From AWTP1-13 sp963832445 (GTDB lineage Bacteria; Pseudomonadota; Alphaproteobacteria; Rhizobiales; Hyphomicrobiaceae), in NCBI GenBank assembly GCA_963832445.1, contig CAWHUM010000026.1, positions 124,001-188,000 of the forward strand: a stretch of DNA of 64,000 nucleotides, in the 5' to 3' direction. Numbering within the stretch: the first letter of the stretch is position 1; each line of letters starts with the position of its first letter. The position numbers and the translations under genes are program-made. Below are positions 8,992 to 22,579 of this stretch, piece by piece. The notes beneath the pieces were generated by a model. That model did not search any database. It worked only from the letters and a program-made list of their open reading frames with translations, and had not been told where the DNA came from.

Positions 8992-9155
8992 GCGGCAGCG
9001 CTGTCGGCTTGGCGCCAAGCGCCCACAAACTCCCCAACCTGGGGAACACAAAGCGCGCTGGTGAGTATCGACGGTATGGGCGCGTAGCTATTCCCGGCAG
9101 TCCCTCCCCGCGCCCACTTGCGAGGACGTAAGGCACCAACGGCGAGAATCGGAGT

Positions 9156-9470
9156 TCAGGCCGGCGGGGTCGCGTCCCCGTCGGTTTCAGTCTGTTCATT
9201 TCGGCGACGCCGCGACATGCGCCCGCCTTTGCGCCCGGCCTCCGAGGCCAGGGCGCGATCCTGCGAGAAGCTGCGTGCGTGCGGAGCCACCCGCCGCCCG
9301 CCCTTGCGTCCCGCCTCCGAGGCTAGCGCGCGGTTCTGGGCGAAAGAGCGTTTCTCGTGAGGGACGTTTGCGCCGCCTTTGCGCGCGATTTCGCGCTGTT
9401 TGGCGGGGTCCATGCGGGCAAACCCGCGCTGGGAAGGGCCGGTGCTTTGGCCGTCGCCGTGATGCGCCAT
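9156..9470 (-). CDS. KGG-repeat stress-induced protein
   Basis: Small hydrophilic protein of 104 residues with the KGG stress-protein motif: MDPAKQREIARKGGANVPHE, then two near-identical repeats, SFAQNRALASEAGRKGGR and SFSQDRALASEAGRKGGR, and a basic tail MSRRRRNEQ. Relatives (GsiB/Con-10 type) accumulate in stress or stationary phase; their biochemical role is unknown. The start at 9470 (MAHHGDG) is decided by AGGAGG 7 bases upstream, because the other in-frame ATG at 9476 is immediately next to that ribosome site. A near-consensus EcfG promoter sits about 30 bases upstream. The family and the surrounding GSR genes fit regulation by EcfG. Confidence 0.8.
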   Translation of the reverse strand: MAHHGDGQSTGPSQRGFARMDPAKQREIARKGGANVPHEKRSFAQNRALASEAGRKGGRRVAPHARSFSQDRALASEAGRKGGRMSRRRRNEQTETDGDATPPA

Positions 9471-9498
9471 TGGCATTCCTCCTACAATCCTTGGGCTA

Positions 9499-9524
9499 AA
9501 CCACTGAGAGGCGCAGGGGGTTCC
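9499..9524 (-). promoter_or_regulatory. Near-consensus EcfG promoter for the KGG protein
   Basis: On the minus strand, GGAAC (9524-9520), a 17-base spacer, then GGTT (9502-9499); one mismatch to CGTT. The distance to the ATG at 9470 is about 29 bases, a normal leader. The family downstream is a typical GSR target, which strengthens the call. Confidence 0.5.
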
Positions 9525-9554
9525 AGCCCCGAAGCGGCAGGGCCCGTTGCTCGA

Positions 9555-10718
9555 TCAATCCTTGGTGGCGGATGCGGCCTGCTGGGCGTGTTGCGCCAGC
9601 AGCGGGGAGACTTTGTCGTAGCGGTTGGGGCCGATGGTATCGAGCGGCACCCTGATCCTGCAGGCAAAGCCCGCAGGCGCGAACTGAATCATCGGCTCGG
9701 AGGTCGGGTTGCTGCCCATGGCGGCGATGAGGGAGAGGCCGAAGCCTTCATGTGAGGCGGGTTCGACCGGCGGGCCTCCGCGCTCGCGCCAGGAGAATTC
9801 CATGTAGGCGTCGGCGCCGTTGCCGCCGAGCGCCCACTCGGCCAGCACCTCTCCGGTAGCATTCGACAGCGCGCCGTACTTCGCCGCGTTGGTGCACAGC
9901 TCGTGCACGATCAGCGCGAAGGTCTGCACGCCGGAGGGGCCGAGCTCTACCACCGGACCCGCAATGCGCACGCGCTCGGAGAAGCCGGCGATCTCGGCAC
10001 GGACGACGTCGCGCAGGTCGGCGCCGCGCCAGGATGCCTCGGTCAGCAGCTCGTGGGCGTGGCCGAGAGCCTGCAGGCGGCCGATCAGCATGTCCCGCGC
10101 CTCCGCTGTCGAGCGCCCGTCGACCAGCGTACGCGAGGTGATGGACTGGAACACGGACAGCAGGTTCTTCACGCGATGGGCCAGCTCCTGCACGAGAACG
10201 GTGAGCCGCTCCTCGGCCTGCTTGCGCTCGTGCACCTCCGCGCGCAGCCGCTCGGCGGCCCGTTCCAGCTCCGCGGTGCGGTCGGCCACCCGCTGCTCGA
10301 GCAAGGCGTGCGAACGCGTGAGCTCGGCGCGGATGCGGTAGAGCTCGACGAACACACGCACCTTGGCACGCAGGATTTCAGGAACAATCGGGGTTAGGAT
10401 GTAGTCGACTGCGCCCAGCGCGTAGCCCTCGCTGGTCTGCAGGTCGTCGGCAAACGCCGTCACGAAGATGATTGGCGTATAGCGCGACTTCTTGCGCTGC
10501 CGGATCAGCGCCGCGGTCTGCAGGCCCGACATTCCGGGCATGTTGACGTCGAGCAGGATAACCGCGAACTCTCGCTCGAGCAGAAGCTGCAGCGCTTCCT
10601 CGCCCGAAGTGACGGCCACCACCTCCTCGTCGAGCTCGTCGAGGGCCACGCGATAGGTGAGATGCTTCTCGCGCAGATCGTCCACGATCAGGATGGAGGC
10701 GTGCCCGTCGGTGCTCAT
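9555..10718 (-). CDS. REC-HWE family histidine kinase
   Basis: Soluble sensor kinase of 387 residues. The N-terminal receiver domain (about 8-125) reads ILIVDDLREKHLTYRVALDE, with phosphoacceptor Asp in VILLDVNMPGMSG and FVTAFADDLQTSEGYALGAV. A coiled coil follows (RVADRTAELERAAERLRAEV), then an HWE/HisKA_2 kinase core with the H-box LVQELAHRVKNLLSVFQS and the N-box IVHELCTNAAKYGALSNATG, and a C-terminal GFGLSLI. HWE/HisKA2 kinases are the class that phosphorylates PhyR in several alphaproteobacteria, so this is a good candidate input for the neighbouring PhyR proteins (inference). It begins 30 bases after the poly-HAMP kinase stop on the same strand and is probably in the same operon, with that kinase's phosphoryl groups possibly passing to its receiver. 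Confidence 0.88.
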   Translation of the reverse strand: MSTDGHASILIVDDLREKHLTYRVALDELDEEVVAVTSGEEALQLLLEREFAVILLDVNMPGMSGLQTAALIRQRKKSRYTPIIFVTAFADDLQTSEGYALGAVDYILTPIVPEILRAKVRVFVELYRIRAELTRSHALLEQRVADRTAELERAAERLRAEVHERKQAEERLTVLVQELAHRVKNLLSVFQSITSRTLVDGRSTAEARDMLIGRLQALGHAHELLTEASWRGADLRDVVRAEIAGFSERVRIAGPVVELGPSGVQTFALIVHELCTNAAKYGALSNATGEVLAEWALGGNGADAYMEFSWRERGGPPVEPASHEGFGLSLIAAMGSNPTSEPMIQFAPAGFACRIRVPLDTIGPNRYDKVSPLLAQHAQQAASATKD

Positions 10719-10748
10719 GACGTAGGACTTTCGAGAAACCTCTGTGGC

Positions 10749-16408
<5,660 letters not shown>

Positions 16409-16454
16409 CGTTGCCACGTGTCCCCCAATTGGTCTGGATTGCGCCAGTGGGGCT

Positions 16455-16480
16455 AACGCGCGACGGCGGATTTCGGTTCC
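16455..16480 (-). promoter_or_regulatory. EcfG-type promoter for the poly-HAMP/HWE kinase operon
   Basis: On the minus strand, GGAAC (16480-16476) and CGTT (16458-16455) with a 17-base spacer, a perfect EcfG consensus. The distance to the kinase ATG at 16408 is about 47 bases, almost the same as for phyR. Confidence 0.8.
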
Positions 16481-16560
16481 CCCCAAAAAAAGCGACACAG
16501 AAATCAAGCTGCTGACACAGCGGCAGGCTGCTCGAATGAGCTACGGAAGGGCCGCTGGAG

Positions 16561-16585
16561 GGAACGCGAGAACTGGCGCCGCGTT
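16561..16585 (+). promoter_or_regulatory. EcfG-type promoter for ku-ligD
   Basis: GGAAC at 16561-16565, a 16-base spacer, then CGTT at 16582-16585, a perfect consensus on the plus strand. The next plus-strand gene is ku at 16773, giving a leader of about 180 bases. The long leader makes it less secure than the other EcfG promoters here. Confidence 0.6.
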
Positions 16586-16772
16586 GGCGAATTGCTAGCC
16601 CATGGCCAAGCGTTCTCGGCACCCCCCAAGGCGGAGCGGCTGTGCGGACGGCCGCAAGGTGTCTTTTCTTGGGTCGTTAACCACAAAGGGCTAGATTTCC
16701 TTCAGGGACGGCTGCCACGGCCTGGCATAGGATGTTGCTGCGTCTCGTTGAGCGTAATCAGGAACCGACGCC

Positions 16773-17657
16773 ATGGCACCCAGGCCTAATTGGAAGGGCT
16801 ATCTCAAGCTTTCGCTCGTCTCCTGTCCGGTGGCGCTCTATCCGGCCACCACGACGTCCGAGCGCGTCTCCTTCCGCACCCTCAATCGCGCCACCGGCAA
16901 CCGCGTGCGGCGCCAGTTCGTCGACGAGCAGACCGGCGAGGCGGTCGAGAGCGAGGACCAGATCAAGGGCTACGAGGTCGCCAAGGGCGAGTACATCCAG
17001 ATCGAGGATGACGAGCTGAAAGCGGTGCAGCTCGAGAGCAACCACACCATCGACATCGAGCGCTTCGTGCCGCGCGCCAAGCGTCGACGAGCTCTATCTC
17101 GACACGCCCTACTACCTGGCGCCCACCGATCGCGTCGGCGAGGAAGCCTTCGCCGTCATCCGCGATGCCATGCGCGCCGAGAAGATGGTCGGCCTGGCGC
17201 GCGTCGTGCTGTTCCGCCGCGAGCGCATCGTCATGCTGGAGCCGCGCGACAAGGGCATCGTCGCCACCAGCCTGCACTACGCCAACGAGGTGCACGCCGC
17301 GTCCGGCTACTTCGACGAGATCCCCGACATCGAGCTGCCCAAGCAGATGCTCGAGCTTGCCACGCACATCATCGACGAAGATGACCGGCAAGTTCGAGCC
17401 CGAGGAGTTCGAGGACCGCTACGAGAATGCGCTGATCGAGCTGATCCGCTCCAAGCAGAAGGGCATGCCGGTCAAGCCGCAGCCGACCCACCGCCAGACC
17501 AACGTCATCAACCTGATGGATGCGCTGCAAGCGCAGCGTCGAGGGCGTCAAGGGCGAGGCGGAGCGGGCTCCGGCCAAGAAGCAGCCAACCGAGAAGCAG
17601 CCGGCCGGCAAGGCCCGTGCAACGCGCGCCAAGGGCAAGGCGCGCAAGGCCGGGTAG
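16773..17657 (+). CDS. ku: Ku DNA end-binding protein (NHEJ), three frameshifts
   Basis: Bacterial Ku homodimer subunit. It binds double-strand DNA ends and recruits LigD for non-homologous end joining. It starts MAPRPNWKGYLKLSLVSCPV, contains SFRTLNRATGNRVRRQFVDE, VDELYLDTPYYLAPTDR and SLHYANEVHAASGYFDE, and ends in a Lys/Ala-rich tail (KGKARKAG), as in alphaproteobacterial Ku. The reconstructed length of about 293 residues is normal. Three +1 insertions near 17082, 17380 and 17531 break the frame; each reading frame is used in turn and together they cover the whole family. ATG 16773 is preceded by AGGAA. ligD follows 12 bases after the TAG, so the two are one operon, with an EcfG promoter about 190 bases upstream. 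Confidence 0.88.
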
Positions 17658-17669
17658 CGTCGGGCGCGC

Positions 17670-20214
17670 ATGCCGAGCTCGACCGCCCTTCGCCAGTACC
17701 ACCAGAAGCGCAACTTCACGCGCACCAAGGAGCCGCGCGGCTCCCTCAAGCGCAAGACCGGCGACCTGTTCGTGGTGCAGAAGCATGCGGCGCGCCGGCT
17801 GCACTACGATTTCCGCCTGGAGCTCGATGGCGTGCTCAAAAGCTGGGCCGTCACCCGGGGCCCCAGCCTGTCGCCGACCGACAAGCGCCTCGCGGTGCGC
17901 ATCGAGGACCACCCGCTCGACTATGCCGAGTTCGAGGGCCGCATCCCCGCGGGCGAGTACGGCGCCGGCAGCGTCATCGTGTGGGACCGCGGCCGCTGGT
18001 CGACCGAGGGCGACCCGCACCAGCAGCTCGCCAAGGGGCACCTCATCGTCGATCTCGACGGCAGCAAGCTCAAGGGGCGCTGGCACCTCGTGCACATGCG
18101 TGGCCGCGACCAGCGCGGCAAGGAGAACTGGCTGCTGATCAAGGCGGAGGACGAGTACGCCAGGGCCGATGGCGGCGCCGACCTGCTGGAGGAGAAGCCG
18201 CGCTCGATCAAGACCGGCCGCACCATCGAGGACGTCGCCGAGAGCAAGGTCAAGATCAAGCCAAAGCGCCGCGTCCAAGAAGGCGTCCGGCGGCGACGCA
18301 CAGCGCAGCAACAGCGGACCCGCCGCCGCAGAAGGCCAAATCAGCGAAGCGCGCGCCAGATCAAAGGCGCGCAGTCCGGGCGCCTTGCCGGGCTTCATCG
18401 ATCCGCAGCTCGCCTCCTCAGCCGCCAAGCCGCCGGCCGGCGAGAGCTGGGTGCACGAGGTCAAGTTCGACGGCTATCGCCTCATCGCCCGCATCGACCG
18501 CGGCAAGGCCAAGCTGAAAACCCGCAGCGGCCTCGACTGGACCGACAAGTTCCCCTCGCTCAAGAAGGCGCTGGAGGCGCTGCCCGTCGTCACCGCCATG
18601 CTCGACGGCGAGGTGGTGGTGGAGACCGAGAAGGGCACGCCGAGCTTCGCCGAGCTGCAGGCGGACCTCAGCGAGAACCGCAGCGACCGCTTCCGCTACT
18701 ACCTGTTCGACCTGATGCATCTCGACGGCACCGATCTCACGCGCGCGCCGCTCATCGAGCGCAAGCGCGCGCTGGCGGAGCTGCTCGAGGGCCAGGGCGG
18801 CATTCTCACCTACAGCCGAGCATTTCACCGAGCGCGGCGACGTCGTGTTCGACCACGCTTGCCGGCTGGGGCTGGAAGGCATCGTCTCCAAGCTGAAGAC
18901 CGCGCCCTATCGCTCGGGCCGCTCCAAGTCCTGGCTCAAGACCAAGTGCGTCGACAGCCACGAGTTCGTCATTCTCGGCTACGTGCCCTCCACCACGCAG
19001 CGCAAGGTGGTGGGCGCGCTCGCGCTCGGCCAGCATGTGAACGGCAAGCTCGTCTACGCTGGCCGCGTCGGCTCGGGCTTCTCCACCAAGGTGGCAGAGG
19101 ATCTCTGGCGCAGGCTCGAGGACATCCGCGCCGACAAGCCCGCCGTCGATGTCGTACCCGTCGAGAGCCGCCGCAACGTGCGCTGGGTCAGGCCAAAGCT
19201 GGTGGCGGAGGTGGAGATCCGCGGCTGGACCGCCGACCACATCGCCCGCCACGCCGTGTTCAAGGGACTGAGGCAAGACAAGGAGGCTGCCGATGTCGTG
19301 CGTGAAGCACCGGCCGCTCCGGCGATGAAGGTTCAGAAGGCCAAGAAGCCGGCGGCGCTGCCGGTGAAGCTCACCCATCCCGACCGCGTGTCTGTGGCCC
19401 GACGCCGGCGTCACCAAGCAGGGCCTTGCCGATTTCTATGCCGAGCTGTGGCCGTGGATCGCGCCCTATGTCGTGCAACCGCCCGCTGGCTCTGGTGCGG
19501 TGTCCCGGCGGCGTCGAGGAGACCTGCTTCTTCCAGAAGCACGCCTGGGCGGGCGTCAGCGACAGCGTCATCCGCAGCAAGGATCCGGAGGACGGCGAGG
19601 AGCTGCTTGCCATCAAGGACGTCGAGGGCTTGCTATCGCTGGTGCAGGCCTCGGTGCTCGAGATCCACGTGTGGGGCTCCACGCTCGACGACATCGAGAA
19701 GCCGGACGGCATCACCTTCGATCTCGATCCCGACGCGGCGGTGGCCTGGCCCGACGTGGTGAGCGCCGCCTTCGAGGTGCGCGATCGTCTGGACAAGTTG
19801 GGGCTTGCGAGCTTTCTGAAGACCACCGGCGGCAAGGGGCTGCACGTCTACGCGCCGCTCAAGCCGCATGCGGACTGGGCGACGACGAAAGAGTTCGCGC
19901 ATAGGCTGGCCGTGGCCATGGCCAAGGACAGCCCGCGCAAGTATCTGGCGATGGCGTCGAAGAAGGCGCGCAGCGGGCGCATCTTCGTCGACTACCTGCG
20001 CAACGGCCGCGGCGCCACGGCGGTTGCGGCCTATTCGACGCGCGCCCGCGCCGGGGCCACCGTGTCGACCCCGCTTGCCTGGGAGGAGCTGGGCCCCGAC
20101 GTGCGGTCCGACCGGTTCACGGTCGGCAATATCCTGCATCGCCTCTCGCGCGGGGAAGACCCGTGGGCGGGCCTGCGCAAGGCCGCCCGGCGGTTGCCGG
20201 CGAAGCGGCCTTAG
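17670..20214 (+). CDS. ligD: LigD multifunctional ATP-dependent DNA ligase, four frameshifts
   Basis: End-joining ligase with the order phosphoesterase-ligase-polymerase. The phosphoesterase domain comes first (RRLHYDFRLELDGVLKSWAV, RIPAGEYGAGSVIVWDRG). After an Ala/Lys/Arg-rich linker comes the adenylation domain, with nucleophile lysine in EVKFDGYRL and DGEVVVETEKG, and then an OB-fold part. The primase-like polymerase domain is last (HPDR...WPDAGVTK, ITFDLDPDAAVAWPD, TTGGKGLHVYAPLKPH, YLRNGRGATAVAAYSTRARA). The reconstructed protein is about 847 residues, normal for the family. +1 insertions near 18267, 18817, 19391 and 19476 break the frame. It is coupled to ku. The catalytic motifs are all present, so if the indels are errors the enzyme should be functional. 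Confidence 0.88.
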
Positions 20215-20254
20215 GCTCGGTGCAAAGGCCTGGAGGGTCGGGCGTATTTACATT

Positions 20255-20269
20255 GTTCCCTATTTGTTC
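20255..20269. promoter_or_regulatory. LexA (SOS) box upstream of imuB
   Basis: GTTC at 20255-20258, seven bases, then GTTC at 20266-20269. This is the direct-repeat LexA operator GTTC-N7-GTTC of alphaproteobacteria. It lies 37 bases before the imuB ATG in an unusually AT-rich patch, an ideal position for repression. Confidence 0.8.
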
Positions 20270-20305
20270 TAATATGACGGGCCCTGATCCAGCAGGCCGA
20301 CAGTC

Positions 20306-21978
20306 ATGTTGCGCATCGTTTCAGTGTGGCTGCCCCGGTGGTCGGTCTTGCGCTTCCTGGCGGCGCAGGCGTCCCCCTCTCCCCGCTTGCGGGGAGAGGG
20401 CCGGGGTGAGGGGCAGCGGCATGCTCCGACGTTGGAATATGTGGCTGCCCCTCACCCTAACCCTCTCCCCGCTGAAGAGCGGGGAGAGGGGATGCGCACG
20501 ATCGCCCTCCGGCGGCCGTTCGTGCTCACGCGCGAAGCCGCAGGAGGCCCGCGCGTAGCCGCCCTGAACGCGCCGGCGGAGGCCCTGGGCCTCGCCATTG
20601 GCGATCCCGTGGCCGACGCCCGCGCCAAGGCCGGAGAGGGCCTGCAGGTGCGCTCCGTCCGATCCCGCGGCCGACAAGGCCGCCCTGCGGCGCCTGGCGC
20701 TGTGGGCGACGCGCTATACGCCCTCCGTCGCGCCCTGGGGCGAGGATAGCGGCGCGGACGGCCTCTTTCTCGACGTGACGGGCTCGGCGCATCTCTTCGG
20801 CGGCGAGGCGGGGCTGCTCGCCGATCTTGCGCAGCGGCTGAAACATTTCGGCCTGCCGGCGCGGCTCGCCGTCGCCGATACGGCCGGGGCGGCGTGGGCG
20901 CTGTCGCATTTCCATTCCTCTGCCGCCGTCGTGCTGCCGTCCGGGCGAGAGGCCGAGGCGCTCGCTCGCTTGCCGGTCGCGGCGCTGCGCCTTTCCGCCG
21001 ATACGCTGACCGCGTTGCGCCGGCTCGGCTTCAAGCGCGTCGGCGCGCGTGATGGACAAGCCGCGCGCGCCCTTTGCCGCGCGTTTCTCCGCCGAGCTGC
21101 TGCACCGCATCGATCAGGCGCTCGGTCGCGCGCCCGAGCCGCTGGCCTATCTCGTGCCGCCGCCGGCCTATCACGCCCGGCGTCAGCTGCTCGAGCCCAT
21201 CGCCACGCAGGAGGCCATCGTCGAGGTCGCCAGGCTTCTCATGGAGGACCTTGTCCCCGCGCTCGAGCGCGACGGTAAGGGCGCGCGCACGCTGCGGCTT
21301 TCGCTCTATCGCGTCGACGGCGAGGTGACGACCCTCGACATCGGCTTCACGATGCCGACGCGCAGCCCCGCCCATGTCGCGCGCCTGATCGCCCTCAAGC
21401 TCGAGCGATTGATCGAGGACATCGATGCCGGCTTCGGCTTCGAGGCGCTGAGCCTCGCCGCCACCGTTGCCGAGCGCCTGCAGCCGCGGCAGACCGAGCT
21501 ATCCTCTGGAGGCGACAGCGCCGAAAGGGCGGAGCACTGCGCGGCACTCATCGACAAGCTCAAGCAGCGGCTGGGGCCACGCAGCGTGCGGCGGCTGCAG
21601 GCGGTAGAGAGCCATCTCCCGGAGCGAGCCGAGAGACCTTGCGCTGCCACGGCCGTGGACGTCGCCTGGCCCGCGCCTGACGCCGCGCGGCTGCGCCCGA
21701 TCCTGCTGCTGCCCCAGGTCGAGCCGGCCGAGGTGACGGCGCTCCTGCCCGATTGGCCGCCCCGGCGCTTGCGCTGGCGCGGCATGATCCACGACGTCGC
21801 CCGTCTTCAGGGGCCGGAGCGCATCGCCGGGGAATGGTGGCGCAAGGGCGAGCCGACGCGCGACTACTACCTCGCCGAGGACGCAACCGGCCGCCGCTTC
21901 TGGCTCTACCGCGAGGGCATCTACGGCCGCGAGACAGACGAGGCCCCGCGCTGGTTCGTGCACGGGCTGTTCGCGTGA
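20306..21978 (+). CDS. imuB: ImuB-type Y-family polymerase-like protein, two frameshifts and an in-frame repeat
   Basis: Catalytically inactive Y-family homologue that links DnaE2 to the beta clamp during damage-induced mutagenesis. It starts MLRIVSVWLPRWSVLRFLAA and contains AALNAPAEALGLAIGDPVAD, WATRYTPSVAPWGEDSGADG, LDVTGSAHLFGGE and KPRAPFAARF. The C-terminal ImuB domain ends in REGIYGRETDEAPRWFVHGL. Residues of about 23-66 (SPRLRGEGRGEG...NPLPAEERGEG) are encoded by a palindromic repeat inserted without breaking the frame, so the protein is about 40 residues longer than usual. +1 shifts occur near 20657 and 21047. No imuA precedes it; ligD ends 91 bases upstream. A LexA box controls it, and dnaE2 lies about 600 bases downstream beyond an antisense hicB-like gene. 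Confidence 0.85.
20373..20491. repeat. Palindromic repeat element inside imuB
   Basis: About 119 bases made of two short hairpins (CCCTCTCCCCGC with its complement, at 20375-20400 and 20461-20490) that are themselves parts of a larger inverted repeat, with GGTGAGGGGCAGC on the left and GCTGCCCCTCACC on the right. The same CTCTCCCC...GGGGAGAG hairpin stands alone at 29907-29933 as an intergenic element. Inside imuB it is translated in frame. Confidence 0.85.
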
Positions 21979-22013
21979 GCACGAACCGCGCAGATCAGTT
22001 CGAGCGGCAAAAG

Positions 22014-22418
22014 CTAGCCGCTGATCTTTTCCCGCGCGGCTTGCGCGAGAAAGGCCGAGCGCGTGAGCCCTCTGGCGGTTGCTGCGTCGTCGATCTGATC
22101 GACCAGCGCTTTGTCGAGCGAGATGTTGATCCGCACAGTTCGTCCGGCATCGGCGAGCAGTGGAACGGCGAACAACACCGCGCCTGCTTCGACGGAAGCC
22201 ACGACATCCTCGTCGGTGAGCACGTCGTCTATCCCGCGCGCCTGCGGCACATGCCGGCCTGCGCTCTCGATGGCTTCTACATGTTGGCGCAGAGCGGCAG
22301 CAGCATTCGCAACTGCCTCGTCCATCGTCTCGCCGGCCGAGAAGCATCCTTCGACGTCGGGAAACCAGACACCGAACGCGCTGTCCTCATCCTTTTCGAT
22401 GACGGCTACGTAGTGCAT
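22014..22418 (-). CDS. HicB-family antitoxin-like protein, no toxin partner
   Basis: Protein of 134 residues with an N-terminal HicB-like domain (MHYVAVIEKDEDSAFGVWFP, DVEGCFSAGETMDEAVANAA) and a C-terminal ribbon-helix-helix (RINISLDKALVDQIDDAATA, SAFLAQAAREK). HicB proteins normally neutralise the HicA mRNA interferase encoded next door; no HicA-like ORF is found on either side, so it is an orphan antitoxin or an independent regulator. The ATG at 22418 opens the conserved domain; an upstream extension to 22481 would run through repeat DNA. It lies antisense between imuB and dnaE2, separating the usual imuB-dnaE2 operon, and was probably acquired together with the palindrome at 22443-22531. 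Confidence 0.8.
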   Translation of the reverse strand: MHYVAVIEKDEDSAFGVWFPDVEGCFSAGETMDEAVANAAAALRQHVEAIESAGRHVPQARGIDDVLTDEDVVASVEAGAVLFAVPLLADAGRTVRINISLDKALVDQIDDAATARGLTRSAFLAQAAREKISG

Positions 22419-22442
22419 CGAGCCGACACTCCTTGTCGCGAT

Positions 22443-22531
22443 GTAGGTTGGGTCAAGCGGAGCGCAGACCCAACACGGCAACCTTGGGAAATCGTTTGTG
22501 TTGGGTCATCGCTTCGCTCGACCCAACCTAC
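22443..22531. repeat. Palindromic repeat (GTAGGTTGGGT family)
   Basis: An 89-base inverted repeat: GTAGGTTGGGTC at the left edge and GACCCAACCTAC at the right edge, with inner arms GACCCAACAC and GTGTTGGGTC. A related hairpin is at 39103-39142. It lies between the hicB-like gene and dnaE2 and could fold into a long hairpin in RNA. Confidence 0.8.
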
Positions 22532-22579
22532 GAATGGCGCGCCGCGTAAGTATCGTAAGCATACACGGGGTCAAGTCCC

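Larger units (their letters stand above)
8430..9155. other. Mostly non-coding region between phyR copy 2 and the KGG protein gene
   Basis: No convincing long gene here. Several overlapping open frames of 70-160 codons exist on both strands but have no family resemblance and behave like GC-rich shadows. The only candidate is the 35-codon hydrophobic ORF at 8884-8991. A short perfect inverted repeat around 8607-8623 (GTCAAT...ATTGAC) has no clear role. Confidence 0.4.
16409..16772. other. Divergent regulatory region between poly-HAMP kinase and ku
   Basis: These 364 bases contain no gene that I can support. They hold two outward-facing EcfG-type promoters, given separately. The leader of ku would be about 180 bases long; I see no obvious riboswitch or attenuator in it. 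Confidence 0.6.

Noticed and set aside
22014..22418. Complete HicAB toxin-antitoxin module
   Set aside because: No HicA-like ORF on either side; only the HicB-type protein is present.
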